Source: Prevotella multiformis DSM 16608 (GTDB taxonomy: Bacteria; Bacteroidota; Bacteroidia; Bacteroidales; Bacteroidaceae). Taken from it: a DNA stretch of 33,739 nucleotides. Positions 1 through 7,096 of the stretch are shown here, piece by piece. The stretch is taken from positions 1,144,649 through 1,178,387 of the forward strand of contig NZ_GL872282.1 of NCBI RefSeq assembly GCF_000191065.1, in the 5' to 3' direction. The notes beneath the pieces were generated by a model that worked only from the letters and a program-made list of their open reading frames with translations, was not told the origin of the DNA and made no database searches. Made by a program: the position numbers and the translations under genes. Each line of letters starts with the position of its first letter. Within the stretch, counting starts at the first letter, position 1.

Positions 1-112
1 CGATGATAGGCGGTGATAGTAGGCGATGATAAGGAATGATAGGCGATGATAGGGGGAGAAGAGGGTCAGTAGAAAATAAGTGGTGATAAGCGATGATAAT
101 AGGGTGTTAGAA
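1..112. repeat. Degenerate GATGATA-type short repeats downstream of gldH
   Basis: The first 112 bases are built from imperfect 9-12 bp units of the kind GGCGATGATA, AGGAATGATA and GGTGATAAG. A second patch lies between holB and ricT (about 2010-2070). Both patches contain the identical 14-mer TGATAAGCGATGAT (84-97 and 2056-2069). No gene is visible in this stretch. It may be a slippage-prone spacer; function unknown. Confidence 0.6.
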
Positions 113-127
113 GATGATGGGAGCGGA

Positions 128-622
128 TTATTGCTGTGTCAGCCTGATACCGATGTCACTGATTCCGGGGACGGCATCCTGGCTCATGATATGGTGTATG
201 GTAATGTGCAGAGAGTCGTTGCGGTTCAGGTGGAAAGATGTGACGGGGCGGCGTATCTCGGTGGTGCTGATACCGTTCTGTCCTTCCAGCATCCCTTTTT
301 CATTGATGATTTCACAATTGATGGTATCATGGAAGATCACCTCCTGCTTCTTGCGATGCCTGTAACTGGTTACCTTGCGTTCCATGAGCAGGCTTATGCT
401 GCGGTAGGGATAGGTCTGCGCAGCACGTATGCAGAGATCCAGCTGATAGGTTCCTTCCCACTGTCGCGGGATATTGAATGTGAGTGTGTCGCTGCGTGTC
501 CAGCCCTGGAGCGAAACGCTCTCGTAGTGATCGTAGGTACGAGAATCGCTGCACGAGGCAGCACCTGCGACAGCCGCCGTAAGTGCTGCCAAATATAATA
601 AGGTGGAAACCTTAAGTCTCAT
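128..622 (-). CDS. gldH: GldH-family lipoprotein
   Basis: A 164-residue lipoprotein with a hydrophobic signal peptide ending in a lipobox (AASC, Cys24), so it should be acylated and face the periplasm or outer membrane. Length, composition and position directly after a PSP1-domain gene match GldH, a lipoprotein first linked to gliding motility in Flavobacterium. Non-gliding Bacteroidales keep the gene, where its job is not settled. It starts 35 bp after ricT on the same strand, so co-transcription with holB and ricT is likely. The assignment rests on overall similarity and the conserved holB-ricT-gldH order; no catalytic motif is expected. Confidence 0.8.
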   Translation of the reverse strand: MRLKVSTLLYLAALTAAVAGAASCSDSRTYDHYESVSLQGWTRSDTLTFNIPRQWEGTYQLDLCIRAAQTYPYRSISLLMERKVTSYRHRKKQEVIFHDTINCEIINEKGMLEGQNGISTTEIRRPVTSFHLNRNDSLHITIHHIMSQDAVPGISDIGIRLTQQ

Positions 623-657
623 TCCTGTGTTCTTTCCGTTTGCCGAGTTTGTCTGTT

Positions 658-1959
658 TTAGTTTTTCCGATCGGAAGCCGCCATCGTGGATCCGTTCTGC
701 TGCTGTTCCGGATGCCGTCCGCTGTAAGGTCTCCGGTTGCCGTTCGGCATCCTGCGGTTGTCATTCTGGGGACGTTTTCTGTCGTTCTGTGTCTGGTAGG
801 TGTTCTGTCCATCACGTGAATTGCGCCGGTTGGTCTGCTGTCCGTTGCCGCCCCGCTGCGGGTTGTTTTTCCTGCGTTTCTTTGCCTTGTCGAACCGGCT
901 GAGGTCAGCGCCAGCCAGCAGGTCAACAGGTTTTTTGACAGGTCTGGCCTTTCCGTCTTCGAGGAGTGAGAGCGGTTTTTCGCCACGCCGGTTCATCTCT
1001 ATGATTTCTCTGGCCCGCTCGGCACTGATGGTCTCGAGGTTGGCCCCGAGGTTTTTGTCGGTAGAGTAAGTACACTGTCCGCTGAGGATATCGGTCTTGA
1101 AGAGATGGTATTCACCGTCCATTGTCTCCAGAAGCACTTCCTTGCTCGGCAGCTTGCGGGCAGCCTCCATGTAGTCGTCCACCTCATAGTTCAGACAGCA
1201 TTTCAGCTTGGCACACATACCCGCCAGCTTGGTGGGATTGAGGGAAAGATCCTGGATTCTCGCTGCCGTGGTAGAGACACTGGAGAAGTTCTTCATCCAC
1301 GTAGCGCAGCAAAGTTCACGTCCACAAGGCCCCGTGCCTCCGATGCGTCCGGCTTCCTGCCGTGCCCCGATCTGTTTCATCTCGATGCGCACATGGAAGG
1401 CTGCTGCGAGGTCTTTGATGAGCTGGCGGAAGTCCACCCGCTCGTCGGCGATGTAATAGAAGATGGCTTTGTTGCCGTCGCCCTGATACTCCACGTCGCC
1501 GATCTTCATCTTCAGTCCCAGTCCTTTGGCAATCTGCCGGCTTTCGATCATCGTTTTGTGCTCACGTGCCTTGGCTTCATGAAACTTCTGCATATCCACC
1601 TCCTTTGCAAGGCGGTAGACACGCTTGATGTCGTCGGGCGACTTCACGCAGGAGGTTTTCTTTATCTGTAGCTTGACGAGCCGTCCCGTCAGTGTGACGA
1701 CCCCGATGTCGTGTCCGGGATTGGCCTCCACGGCCACGATGTCCCCTTTCTTGAGGTCGAGGTTGTTGGCGTTGTGGTAGTAGCCCTTCCGGGTATTCTT
1801 GAACTGCACCTCGACGAGGTCAGTGGTCTGGTTGTTGCCCGGGATGTCGGCCAGCCAGTCGAAGGTGTTCAGCTGGCGGTTCTGTCTGCCGCATCCCTTG
1901 TGGCATAAACCACGGTCGCAACCGTGCCAGACCTTGAATTTCATATCTTTGTAATCCAT
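658..1959 (-). CDS. ricT: PSP1-domain regulatory protein RicT (YaaT family)
   Basis: 433 residues from the ATG at 1959. An in-frame start at 2091 would add 44 low-complexity residues encoded by the upstream repeat, so it was rejected; an ATG at 1944 (MKFKVWHG) is also possible. The PSP1 core spans about residues 40-270. Conserved cysteine groups are visible: C14/C19/C23 near the N-terminus, then GPCGRELCC (C212, C217, C218) and MCAKLKCC (C249, C254, C255). In Bacillus, RicT acts with RicA and RicF in an Fe-S complex that affects RNA processing and development; the role in Bacteroidales is less clear. From about residue 355 the tail is Arg/Asn/Gln-rich and probably disordered, possibly RNA-binding (inference). 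Lies between holB and gldH. Confidence 0.85.
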   Translation of the reverse strand: MDYKDMKFKVWHGCDRGLCHKGCGRQNRQLNTFDWLADIPGNNQTTDLVEVQFKNTRKGYYHNANNLDLKKGDIVAVEANPGHDIGVVTLTGRLVKLQIKKTSCVKSPDDIKRVYRLAKEVDMQKFHEAKAREHKTMIESRQIAKGLGLKMKIGDVEYQGDGNKAIFYYIADERVDFRQLIKDLAAAFHVRIEMKQIGARQEAGRIGGTGPCGRELCCATWMKNFSSVSTTAARIQDLSLNPTKLAGMCAKLKCCLNYEVDDYMEAARKLPSKEVLLETMDGEYHLFKTDILSGQCTYSTDKNLGANLETISAERAREIIEMNRRGEKPLSLLEDGKARPVKKPVDLLAGADLSRFDKAKKRRKNNPQRGGNGQQTNRRNSRDGQNTYQTQNDRKRPQNDNRRMPNGNRRPYSGRHPEQQQNGSTMAASDRKN

Positions 1960-2009
1960 TGTTTTGTATTTTAAGAAGCCCCCGGATTCCTCGGAGAGAG
2001 GAGATGTGG

Positions 2010-2070
2010 CGGGCGGTGATAAGCAATAATAAGCGGTGATGGGGAGGGGGGACGTTGATAAGCGATGATG
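2010..2070. repeat. GATAAGC-type short repeats between holB and ricT
   Basis: The 132-bp spacer holds units such as GGTGATAAGC, AATAATAAGC and GTTGATAAGCGATGAT with a G-rich tract. It shares the 14-mer TGATAAGCGATGAT with the repeat patch at the left edge of the window. Confidence 0.55.
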
Positions 2071-2091
2071 GCTGCCGGCTGCCGATTTCAT

Positions 2092-3231
2092 TTACTTCTT
2101 CAGCAGCAGGACAATGAGCTTCAGTGCCATGTCGTAGAGGACGATCTTGGCATTTGCATTCTGTCCTATGTCCCGGCCGGCCCGCTGGAACAGTTCGTTG
2201 ATTTCGATGACGTTCGCTTCATTGATGAACCGGGCGAAGTTCTTTGCAAAGTTCTCCTCCTCCAGTGTCATGTAGTTGAGTTCCGGATTGCGGAAGTTGA
2301 ACATGAAGTTCTCTCGTACCTGCTGCTGGAAATAGACAAGCATACGTCGTTCCTTTTCGCGTCCGTAGCCTGCCGTCACCTCGCTCCATCGCTTGAGGTC
2401 CTTCACGTTGCGGAGGTAGCAGAGGCGCATGAGCATCTGGAACATATTGAGGAACTCGCGGCTTTCATTGCCGGTGTCCAGCGACTCCAGGGCTTTCAGC
2501 CAGCTTCCGTGTGCGATGCGTGCAATGCGGTGTGCCGCATCGGCATCGATTCCTCTCCGTGCGATGAGTGCCTGTTCCACCGCTTCGTCGTCGATGCGTT
2601 TCACATCGATGCGCTGTGTACGGCTGACGATGGTCTCGAGCAGCTTCTCCGGTTCTTCGCTTACCATGAGGAAGACGGTGCCCTGCGGGGGCTCTTCGAG
2701 GAGTTTCAGCAGCTTGTTGGCCGAGGTGAGGTTCATCCGTTCAGGTCGCCAGATAATGGCGACCTTGTATCCTCCCTGACTTGATTTCAGTGCCAGTACA
2801 CGTGCCAGTTCATCGCTCTCGGCTCCCGTGATGATGGCCTGCTGCGTGGTCGCTCCCATCTGCTTCATCCACTGGTTCATGGTGAAGTAGGCTCCCTGCA
2901 TGATGAGAGCATGCCATTCCTTGGCAAAATCGCTGCTCACGGGCTGGTGTTCGCTGCTCATGCCGGGCAGTTTTATGGTGGGGTAGGAGAAGTGAAGGTC
3001 GGGATGTTCCCACTGCCGGAGCATGGCTCTGGCGTTGGAGACAGAGGTCGGAACGGTGTCTCCGGCTTCGTCACCGGCAAGCAGATAGCAGCCAAACGCC
3101 ATGGCAAGCGCCATCTTGCCTGTCCCCTCTGGACCGCAGAAGAGCAGTGCGTGCGGCAGTCGGTCTTCCTTCACCATCTGCACGAGCCTGCTGCTGACCG
3201 CATCCTGTCCTATGACATCCGAAAAGTCCAT
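2092..3231 (-). CDS. holB: DNA polymerase III delta' subunit
   Basis: 379-residue AAA+ clamp-loader subunit. The N-terminus reads as DVIGQDAV, followed by a Walker A motif GPEGTGK (about residues 33-39), and further on LLKLLEEPPQGTVFLM and IVSRTQR, typical of delta'/DnaX-like clamp loaders. It would help load the beta clamp during replication. The segment before HPDLHFSYP (about residues 54-75), where many homologues carry a four-Cys zinc module, has no cysteine here, so this copy appears to have lost that module. It is the first gene of the likely holB-ricT-gldH operon. The ATG at 3231 fits the family start. Confidence 0.88.
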   Translation of the reverse strand: MDFSDVIGQDAVSSRLVQMVKEDRLPHALLFCGPEGTGKMALAMAFGCYLLAGDEAGDTVPTSVSNARAMLRQWEHPDLHFSYPTIKLPGMSSEHQPVSSDFAKEWHALIMQGAYFTMNQWMKQMGATTQQAIITGAESDELARVLALKSSQGGYKVAIIWRPERMNLTSANKLLKLLEEPPQGTVFLMVSEEPEKLLETIVSRTQRIDVKRIDDEAVEQALIARRGIDADAAHRIARIAHGSWLKALESLDTGNESREFLNMFQMLMRLCYLRNVKDLKRWSEVTAGYGREKERRMLVYFQQQVRENFMFNFRNPELNYMTLEEENFAKNFARFINEANVIEINELFQRAGRDIGQNANAKIVLYDMALKLIVLLLKK

Positions 3232-3346
3232 CTTCCCTCTTGTTTTATGTTATTATGTTATTGTCCTGTGATGCAGGCGGCATATTCCCGTCCATCCTGC
3301 CGTTCAGCAGCCTCTTTATGTCTGTTGTGCCGACGGCATCGGGCTA

Positions 3347-3354
3347 CAAAGGTA
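3347..3354 (-). promoter_or_regulatory. Possible -7 element for holB (TACCTTTG)
   Basis: Read on the minus strand, the bases give TACCTTTG, which fits the Bacteroidetes -7 consensus TAnnTTTG. No good TTG is seen at the expected -33 position. It would leave a leader of about 110 nt before holB. Confidence 0.35.
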
Positions 3355-3426
3355 GCAAATAAAAGTGAGAAAATGGAAAGTAAGACTGAAAGAAACAATT
3401 TACGAGGAAGGATATTCTCAACAGCC

Positions 3427-3497
3427 GGGAATCCTGTTCCCGACGGCTGGGAATCCTGTTCCCGACGGCTGGGAACAGAAATCCCTGACGGTTGGGG
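3427..3497. repeat. 22-bp tandem repeat forming hairpins
   Basis: Two exact 22-bp units (3427-3448 and 3449-3470) and a degenerate third (3471-3493). Each unit contains the small inverted repeat GGGAATCCTGTTCCC followed by GACGGCT. It lies in the divergent gap between holB and the BACON operon. No T-tract follows, so it does not look like a terminator. Confidence 0.75.
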
Positions 3498-3589
3498 GTG
3501 TCAGTCTATCGTTTGTCTTGACTTTTGCCTGTACCGTGCTTTCATGTGATTTCACGCATAAACTGCTGGAAATTACTCATAAATGAGTA

Positions 3590-3620
3590 TTGCCGTATCA
3601 GCAGGAAGGGAGTACCTTTG
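3590..3620 (+). promoter_or_regulatory. Bacteroidetes-type promoter for the BACON/S8 protease operon
   Basis: TTG at 3590-3592 and TACCTTTG at 3613-3620 are separated by 20 bp, an excellent match to the -33/-7 pattern of the Bacteroidetes primary sigma factor. Transcription should start near 3626, about 24 nt before a 46-codon ORF and 190 nt before the first long gene. The rest of the 3232-3818 gap holds only the 22-bp repeats and this leader region. Confidence 0.75.
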
Positions 3621-3649
3621 CACAGGAATTTACATATCCTCAATAACCG

Positions 3650-3790
3650 ATGAAGAATTATCACCTGTCCGGGCCGCTTCGCAAAGGGCTTTGCTCCTCC
3701 GTGTCGGGATGCCGGAGTGATGTCGTCGTGCCATTATCCATGTCCCTGCCGGGAACTATCAATATAATTTCAGAACAACATCCAAAATAA
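3650..3790 (+). CDS. 46-codon leader-like small ORF
   Basis: ATG at 3650, TAA at 3788-3790, encoding 46 residues that begin MKNYHLSGPLRKG and end ISEQHPK. It is the first ORF after the strong promoter and stops 28 bp before the BACON lipoprotein ATG. No lipobox or long hydrophobic segment is present, and I recognise no family. It could be a translated leader that tunes the operon, or chance. Support is position only. Confidence 0.4.
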   Translation: MKNYHLSGPLRKGLCSSVSGCRSDVVVPLSMSLPGTINIISEQHPK

Positions 3791-3818
3791 TTTTTATCTG
3801 ACAAAAACCTTGAAGAGT

Positions 3819-5438
3819 ATGAATTTAAGAAAGACTTTTTACTCCCTTTTCCTTGGCGGAATCCTTCTTTGCCTGTTCTCCTGTGCAAAGGAAGACGAGT
3901 TTGAGCTGCCGACACTGGTTCTCTCGGAGAACAATGTTGCGTTTGACAAGGGAGTCGGTGAAAGGAACATCAGCGTGACAACGAACCAGAGCAGCTGGGT
4001 AGCTTCGTCTCCCCAGGAGGGCGACTGGATTTCGCTGGTGCAGGACGGCAATCTCCTGAAAGTGAAGGTGGGAGAAAACAAGATGGGGGCGGAGCGTACC
4101 GGGTACGTGCTCGTGAATGCCAACGGAGCCACGGGAAAAATAGAGGTGAAGCAGAGTGCGGCCGACGTGACGCTCGACGTTGTCCCGACCGCCATCTATC
4201 TGCCCCAGACAGGCGGCGAAAAGACAATCGACGTAACGACCAATTCGTCGGTTTATGAGGTTACGCCGAGTGAAGAGGTCGACTGGCTCAAGATCGTCAA
4301 GTCTGACGAAGAGATAAAGCTGGTTGCCGGGCGCAATGATACTTATCAGAAACGTGAGGTGAAGCTGTATGCCAAGAGCGGCAGCGTCACTCGTGAGATC
4401 GTCGTGTCGCAGTCGGGCATCCAGCGTTATATCCTTCCCATCAATCCCGGTGCGCCGCAGGATGTACACAGAATCATGGAATACGAGCTGGGACGCGGCA
4501 GCTATCTGCGCGAGTACCAGACGGCGATGCCGGCCTACGGTCTGGAGGAAATGTACACGTTCATCACTCCTTCACCGATTTTCACACTGATACAGTATTG
4601 CAGCTCTGACGGCGTTACGCCCTCGCAGATCATCACTGTCGGCGACGGCACCAAGGCCATAGCGGCCGTCAAGGACAAGGCTTTCGGGCGGTTCCTTTCC
4701 GACAACGGTTATGTGCGCAGCAACTCCGAGTCGGACAGGGAATATATGAACGAGAAGGAGCTGCTCTCGTTGAAGATCTACATCTCGGAAAAGGAGAACA
4801 ACGAAGGCGTCAACCTTACCTTCACGCCGGTGATGAAGCAGACGGGAGAATACAAGACCTTCGACAGGATTCCTTATTATCCGCTTGAGCTTCTGCAGGC
4901 CGACAACGTGAAGGTTGCCCAGGTGGAACAGTATGAGAAGAATGCCGGCAGCAAGGAAGAAGAGCGCACGATGAACGAGAACAAGGACACGGAAGTGTCA
5001 CAGCTTCAGTACACGTTGAAGAAGAACGAAAGTCCGTCGGCTCCCTATGCCCGCATCCACATCTTCTATACGACGGATAAGGACGGCAATGTCCCCGCAA
5101 AACTGGGGAGCGTACAGATCGGTGCGCTGCTCTTCAAGGACACGAGCCTCGGTGTATGGAAATATGGGAACAAATGGATTGCCACGAATGAAATCAAGAA
5201 GAAACTCGGTGAGGAAGGCTTCTCTTACCTCCGTTCTTCCGGCAACAATCACTTCTTCGCCCGCGAACGTGACCATCTTGTCATCGCTGTCACCTGCGTA
5301 GCCGACAACAACGTGCCGACACTCGCTCTGCTCTACAGCTACGACCCGTCAGTGTCCGGTGCAGGCAGCAAGGCCGTGAAGGCGCAGGCAAGGATGGTCC
5401 GGAACTTCATGGAGGCAAAGCAGACGTTGAAGTTTTAG
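3819..5438 (+). CDS. BACON-domain lipoprotein (paralogue 1)
   Basis: 539 residues from the ATG at 3819. The longer frame opens with a TTG at 3810 and was not used, because the paralogue downstream also begins MNL and both then place the lipid Cys at residue 22 (LFSC here). Two BACON-type beta-sandwich domains follow (about residues 28-115 and 118-205), recognisable by SWVASSP, GDWISL, VKQSAAD and TGGEKTIDV. Residues 206-539 form a second region with no recognised family but clear similarity to the next gene. Expected location is the outer-membrane surface or periplasm. BACON domains are linked to carbohydrate or mucin-related surface proteins in Bacteroidetes. First long gene of a five-gene operon; the substrate is unknown. 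Confidence 0.8.
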   Translation: MNLRKTFYSLFLGGILLCLFSCAKEDEFELPTLVLSENNVAFDKGVGERNISVTTNQSSWVASSPQEGDWISLVQDGNLLKVKVGENKMGAERTGYVLVNANGATGKIEVKQSAADVTLDVVPTAIYLPQTGGEKTIDVTTNSSVYEVTPSEEVDWLKIVKSDEEIKLVAGRNDTYQKREVKLYAKSGSVTREIVVSQSGIQRYILPINPGAPQDVHRIMEYELGRGSYLREYQTAMPAYGLEEMYTFITPSPIFTLIQYCSSDGVTPSQIITVGDGTKAIAAVKDKAFGRFLSDNGYVRSNSESDREYMNEKELLSLKIYISEKENNEGVNLTFTPVMKQTGEYKTFDRIPYYPLELLQADNVKVAQVEQYEKNAGSKEEERTMNENKDTEVSQLQYTLKKNESPSAPYARIHIFYTTDKDGNVPAKLGSVQIGALLFKDTSLGVWKYGNKWIATNEIKKKLGEEGFSYLRSSGNNHFFARERDHLVIAVTCVADNNVPTLALLYSYDPSVSGAGSKAVKAQARMVRNFMEAKQTLKF

Positions 5439-5483
5439 CCAGGTGGTTATACCTTATTTAAATGTTATCCTGATATGCGTATA

Positions 5484-7079
5484 ATGAATTTACATAAGCT
5501 GCTGCGGTTCGCCTTCCTGTGTCTGGTACTGGCGATGGTGGCGGGCTGTTCTGAAAAGGACAGCTTTGAGCAACCGCAGTTGAATGTCTCAGAGAAAGAC
5601 ATCACCTTTTCCAACCAGATGGGAGAGAAGACCATTACCGTAAACACGAACTGCAAAGAATGGATTGCCACGACACCCAAGCCGTGGATTCATCTCACAC
5701 AGAGCGGGAACGAGATTGCCGTAAGGGTGGATGCCAATACGACCGGCGTGGAACGGAGCAGTTACATCCTCGTTGACGGCGGTCTGGCAGTGGAGAAAAT
5801 CATGGTAAGGCAGAGTGCCGCAGACTTTTCACTGGATATTGCCAACGGCGAGGTTGTCCTGCCGCAGGCAGGCGGTACGACGACCGTCGACGTGAACATG
5901 GAAAGCAGTCTGTACGAGCTGCACCAGAGCGAACAGCCCGAATGGCTGCAGGTCATCAAGAAGAAGCGTGGCCTGAAATTCATTTCCAAGCCCAACTATG
6001 GTACGGTGGAAAGGACAACGAAGCTGACTGTATCAGTCGGTGGGAAAACACATGACATTGCTGTCAGGCAGCCGGGTGTGGCAACCTTCATCCTGGCCTG
6101 CAACCCGGGCAATCCTTTCAGCCTGCACAGGATGATGGACTTTGAAATCCGCCGGGGAAGTATTCTCTCGGAGTACGGAGCACCGGATGCAGAGAACGGA
6201 ATCTATGAGGAGAGCTATTTCTTCAAGACCCCCTCTCCCTTGTTCAAGGATGTTGTCTACGTTCACGACACAAAGCATTTCGTTCCCACCCGCATTTATA
6301 CGCGTTCGCTGGTAAAGGAAGGCGTCGATGCGGTGAAGTCGCAGGCTTTCCAGGACTTCCTGAAAGGCAGCGGCTACGTGAGGGACGAGAAAGACCCGAA
6401 CCATTACATCAATGTGCGGGAGCACTTCACCATGGACGTCGACATTATGGAGAGCAACAACAGTGTCGTGCTGTTCTTCTATCAGATGCATGAGCAGGAC
6501 CGTGATTATGAGACGTTCCGGCACCTTGAGCTTGGCCCGCTCGAGCTTCTGGACAAGGCTGACAAGAAGGTCGGTGCAGTAGAGGAGTACGAAGCAGGCA
6601 AGAAGAGCGAAGAGGTGAAGCGGCAGGTCTCCAAGAGCAGTGAGGTTGAGGCAATCGTCTACAAGACGACCGATCCGACGCTGGTAGCCCGCACCTACTA
6701 CTTCTATACCCGTGGCGGTGACAGTCCTGCCCCGCAGGGCAAGGAAGGGAGCGTCGAGCAGTACAGCATGAGCTTCAGCCGGCCGAATCTGGGCATCTGG
6801 CAGTATGGCAACGAATGGTTCGTGACCCGTGAGTTTGACAGGCTGCTCACTTCAAACGGTTTCGAGTTCGTCAGTTACAACGGCCGGCATCATGTCTATG
6901 CCCGCCGCTCCGATTATCTGACGCTGGCTATCTCCGGCGGTAAGTTCTCCGATGTGAACGACGGACAGCCGGTCATGCAGGTCAGCGTGCTTTACAAGAA
7001 GAATGTCTTTGAAGGAAGCAAGCAGCAGCGGATGGCAAAGATAGAGCGTATGCTCAAGGAGCACAAAGTAAGGAAGTAA
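5484..7079 (+). CDS. BACON-domain lipoprotein (paralogue 2)
   Basis: 531 residues from the ATG at 5484; an ATG at 5475 would add MRI. The chosen start aligns with the paralogue upstream (MNLHK versus MNLRK), and both have the lipid Cys at position 22 (VAGC here). Two BACON-type repeats (about 28-112 and 114-200) share landmarks with paralogue 1, including QSAAD and the NPGxP...HRxMxxExxRGSxLxEY stretch. The C-terminal ~330 residues match the same unknown domain, including LGxWxYGNxW and HxxxARxxDxLxxA. The spacing to neighbours is 45 bp upstream and 17 bp downstream. The pair is most simply a tandem duplication that has diverged strongly. Confidence 0.8.
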   Translation: MNLHKLLRFAFLCLVLAMVAGCSEKDSFEQPQLNVSEKDITFSNQMGEKTITVNTNCKEWIATTPKPWIHLTQSGNEIAVRVDANTTGVERSSYILVDGGLAVEKIMVRQSAADFSLDIANGEVVLPQAGGTTTVDVNMESSLYELHQSEQPEWLQVIKKKRGLKFISKPNYGTVERTTKLTVSVGGKTHDIAVRQPGVATFILACNPGNPFSLHRMMDFEIRRGSILSEYGAPDAENGIYEESYFFKTPSPLFKDVVYVHDTKHFVPTRIYTRSLVKEGVDAVKSQAFQDFLKGSGYVRDEKDPNHYINVREHFTMDVDIMESNNSVVLFFYQMHEQDRDYETFRHLELGPLELLDKADKKVGAVEEYEAGKKSEEVKRQVSKSSEVEAIVYKTTDPTLVARTYYFYTRGGDSPAPQGKEGSVEQYSMSFSRPNLGIWQYGNEWFVTREFDRLLTSNGFEFVSYNGRHHVYARRSDYLTLAISGGKFSDVNDGQPVMQVSVLYKKNVFEGSKQQRMAKIERMLKEHKVRK

Positions 7080-7096
7080 TATAGAAAAGAACAGTA

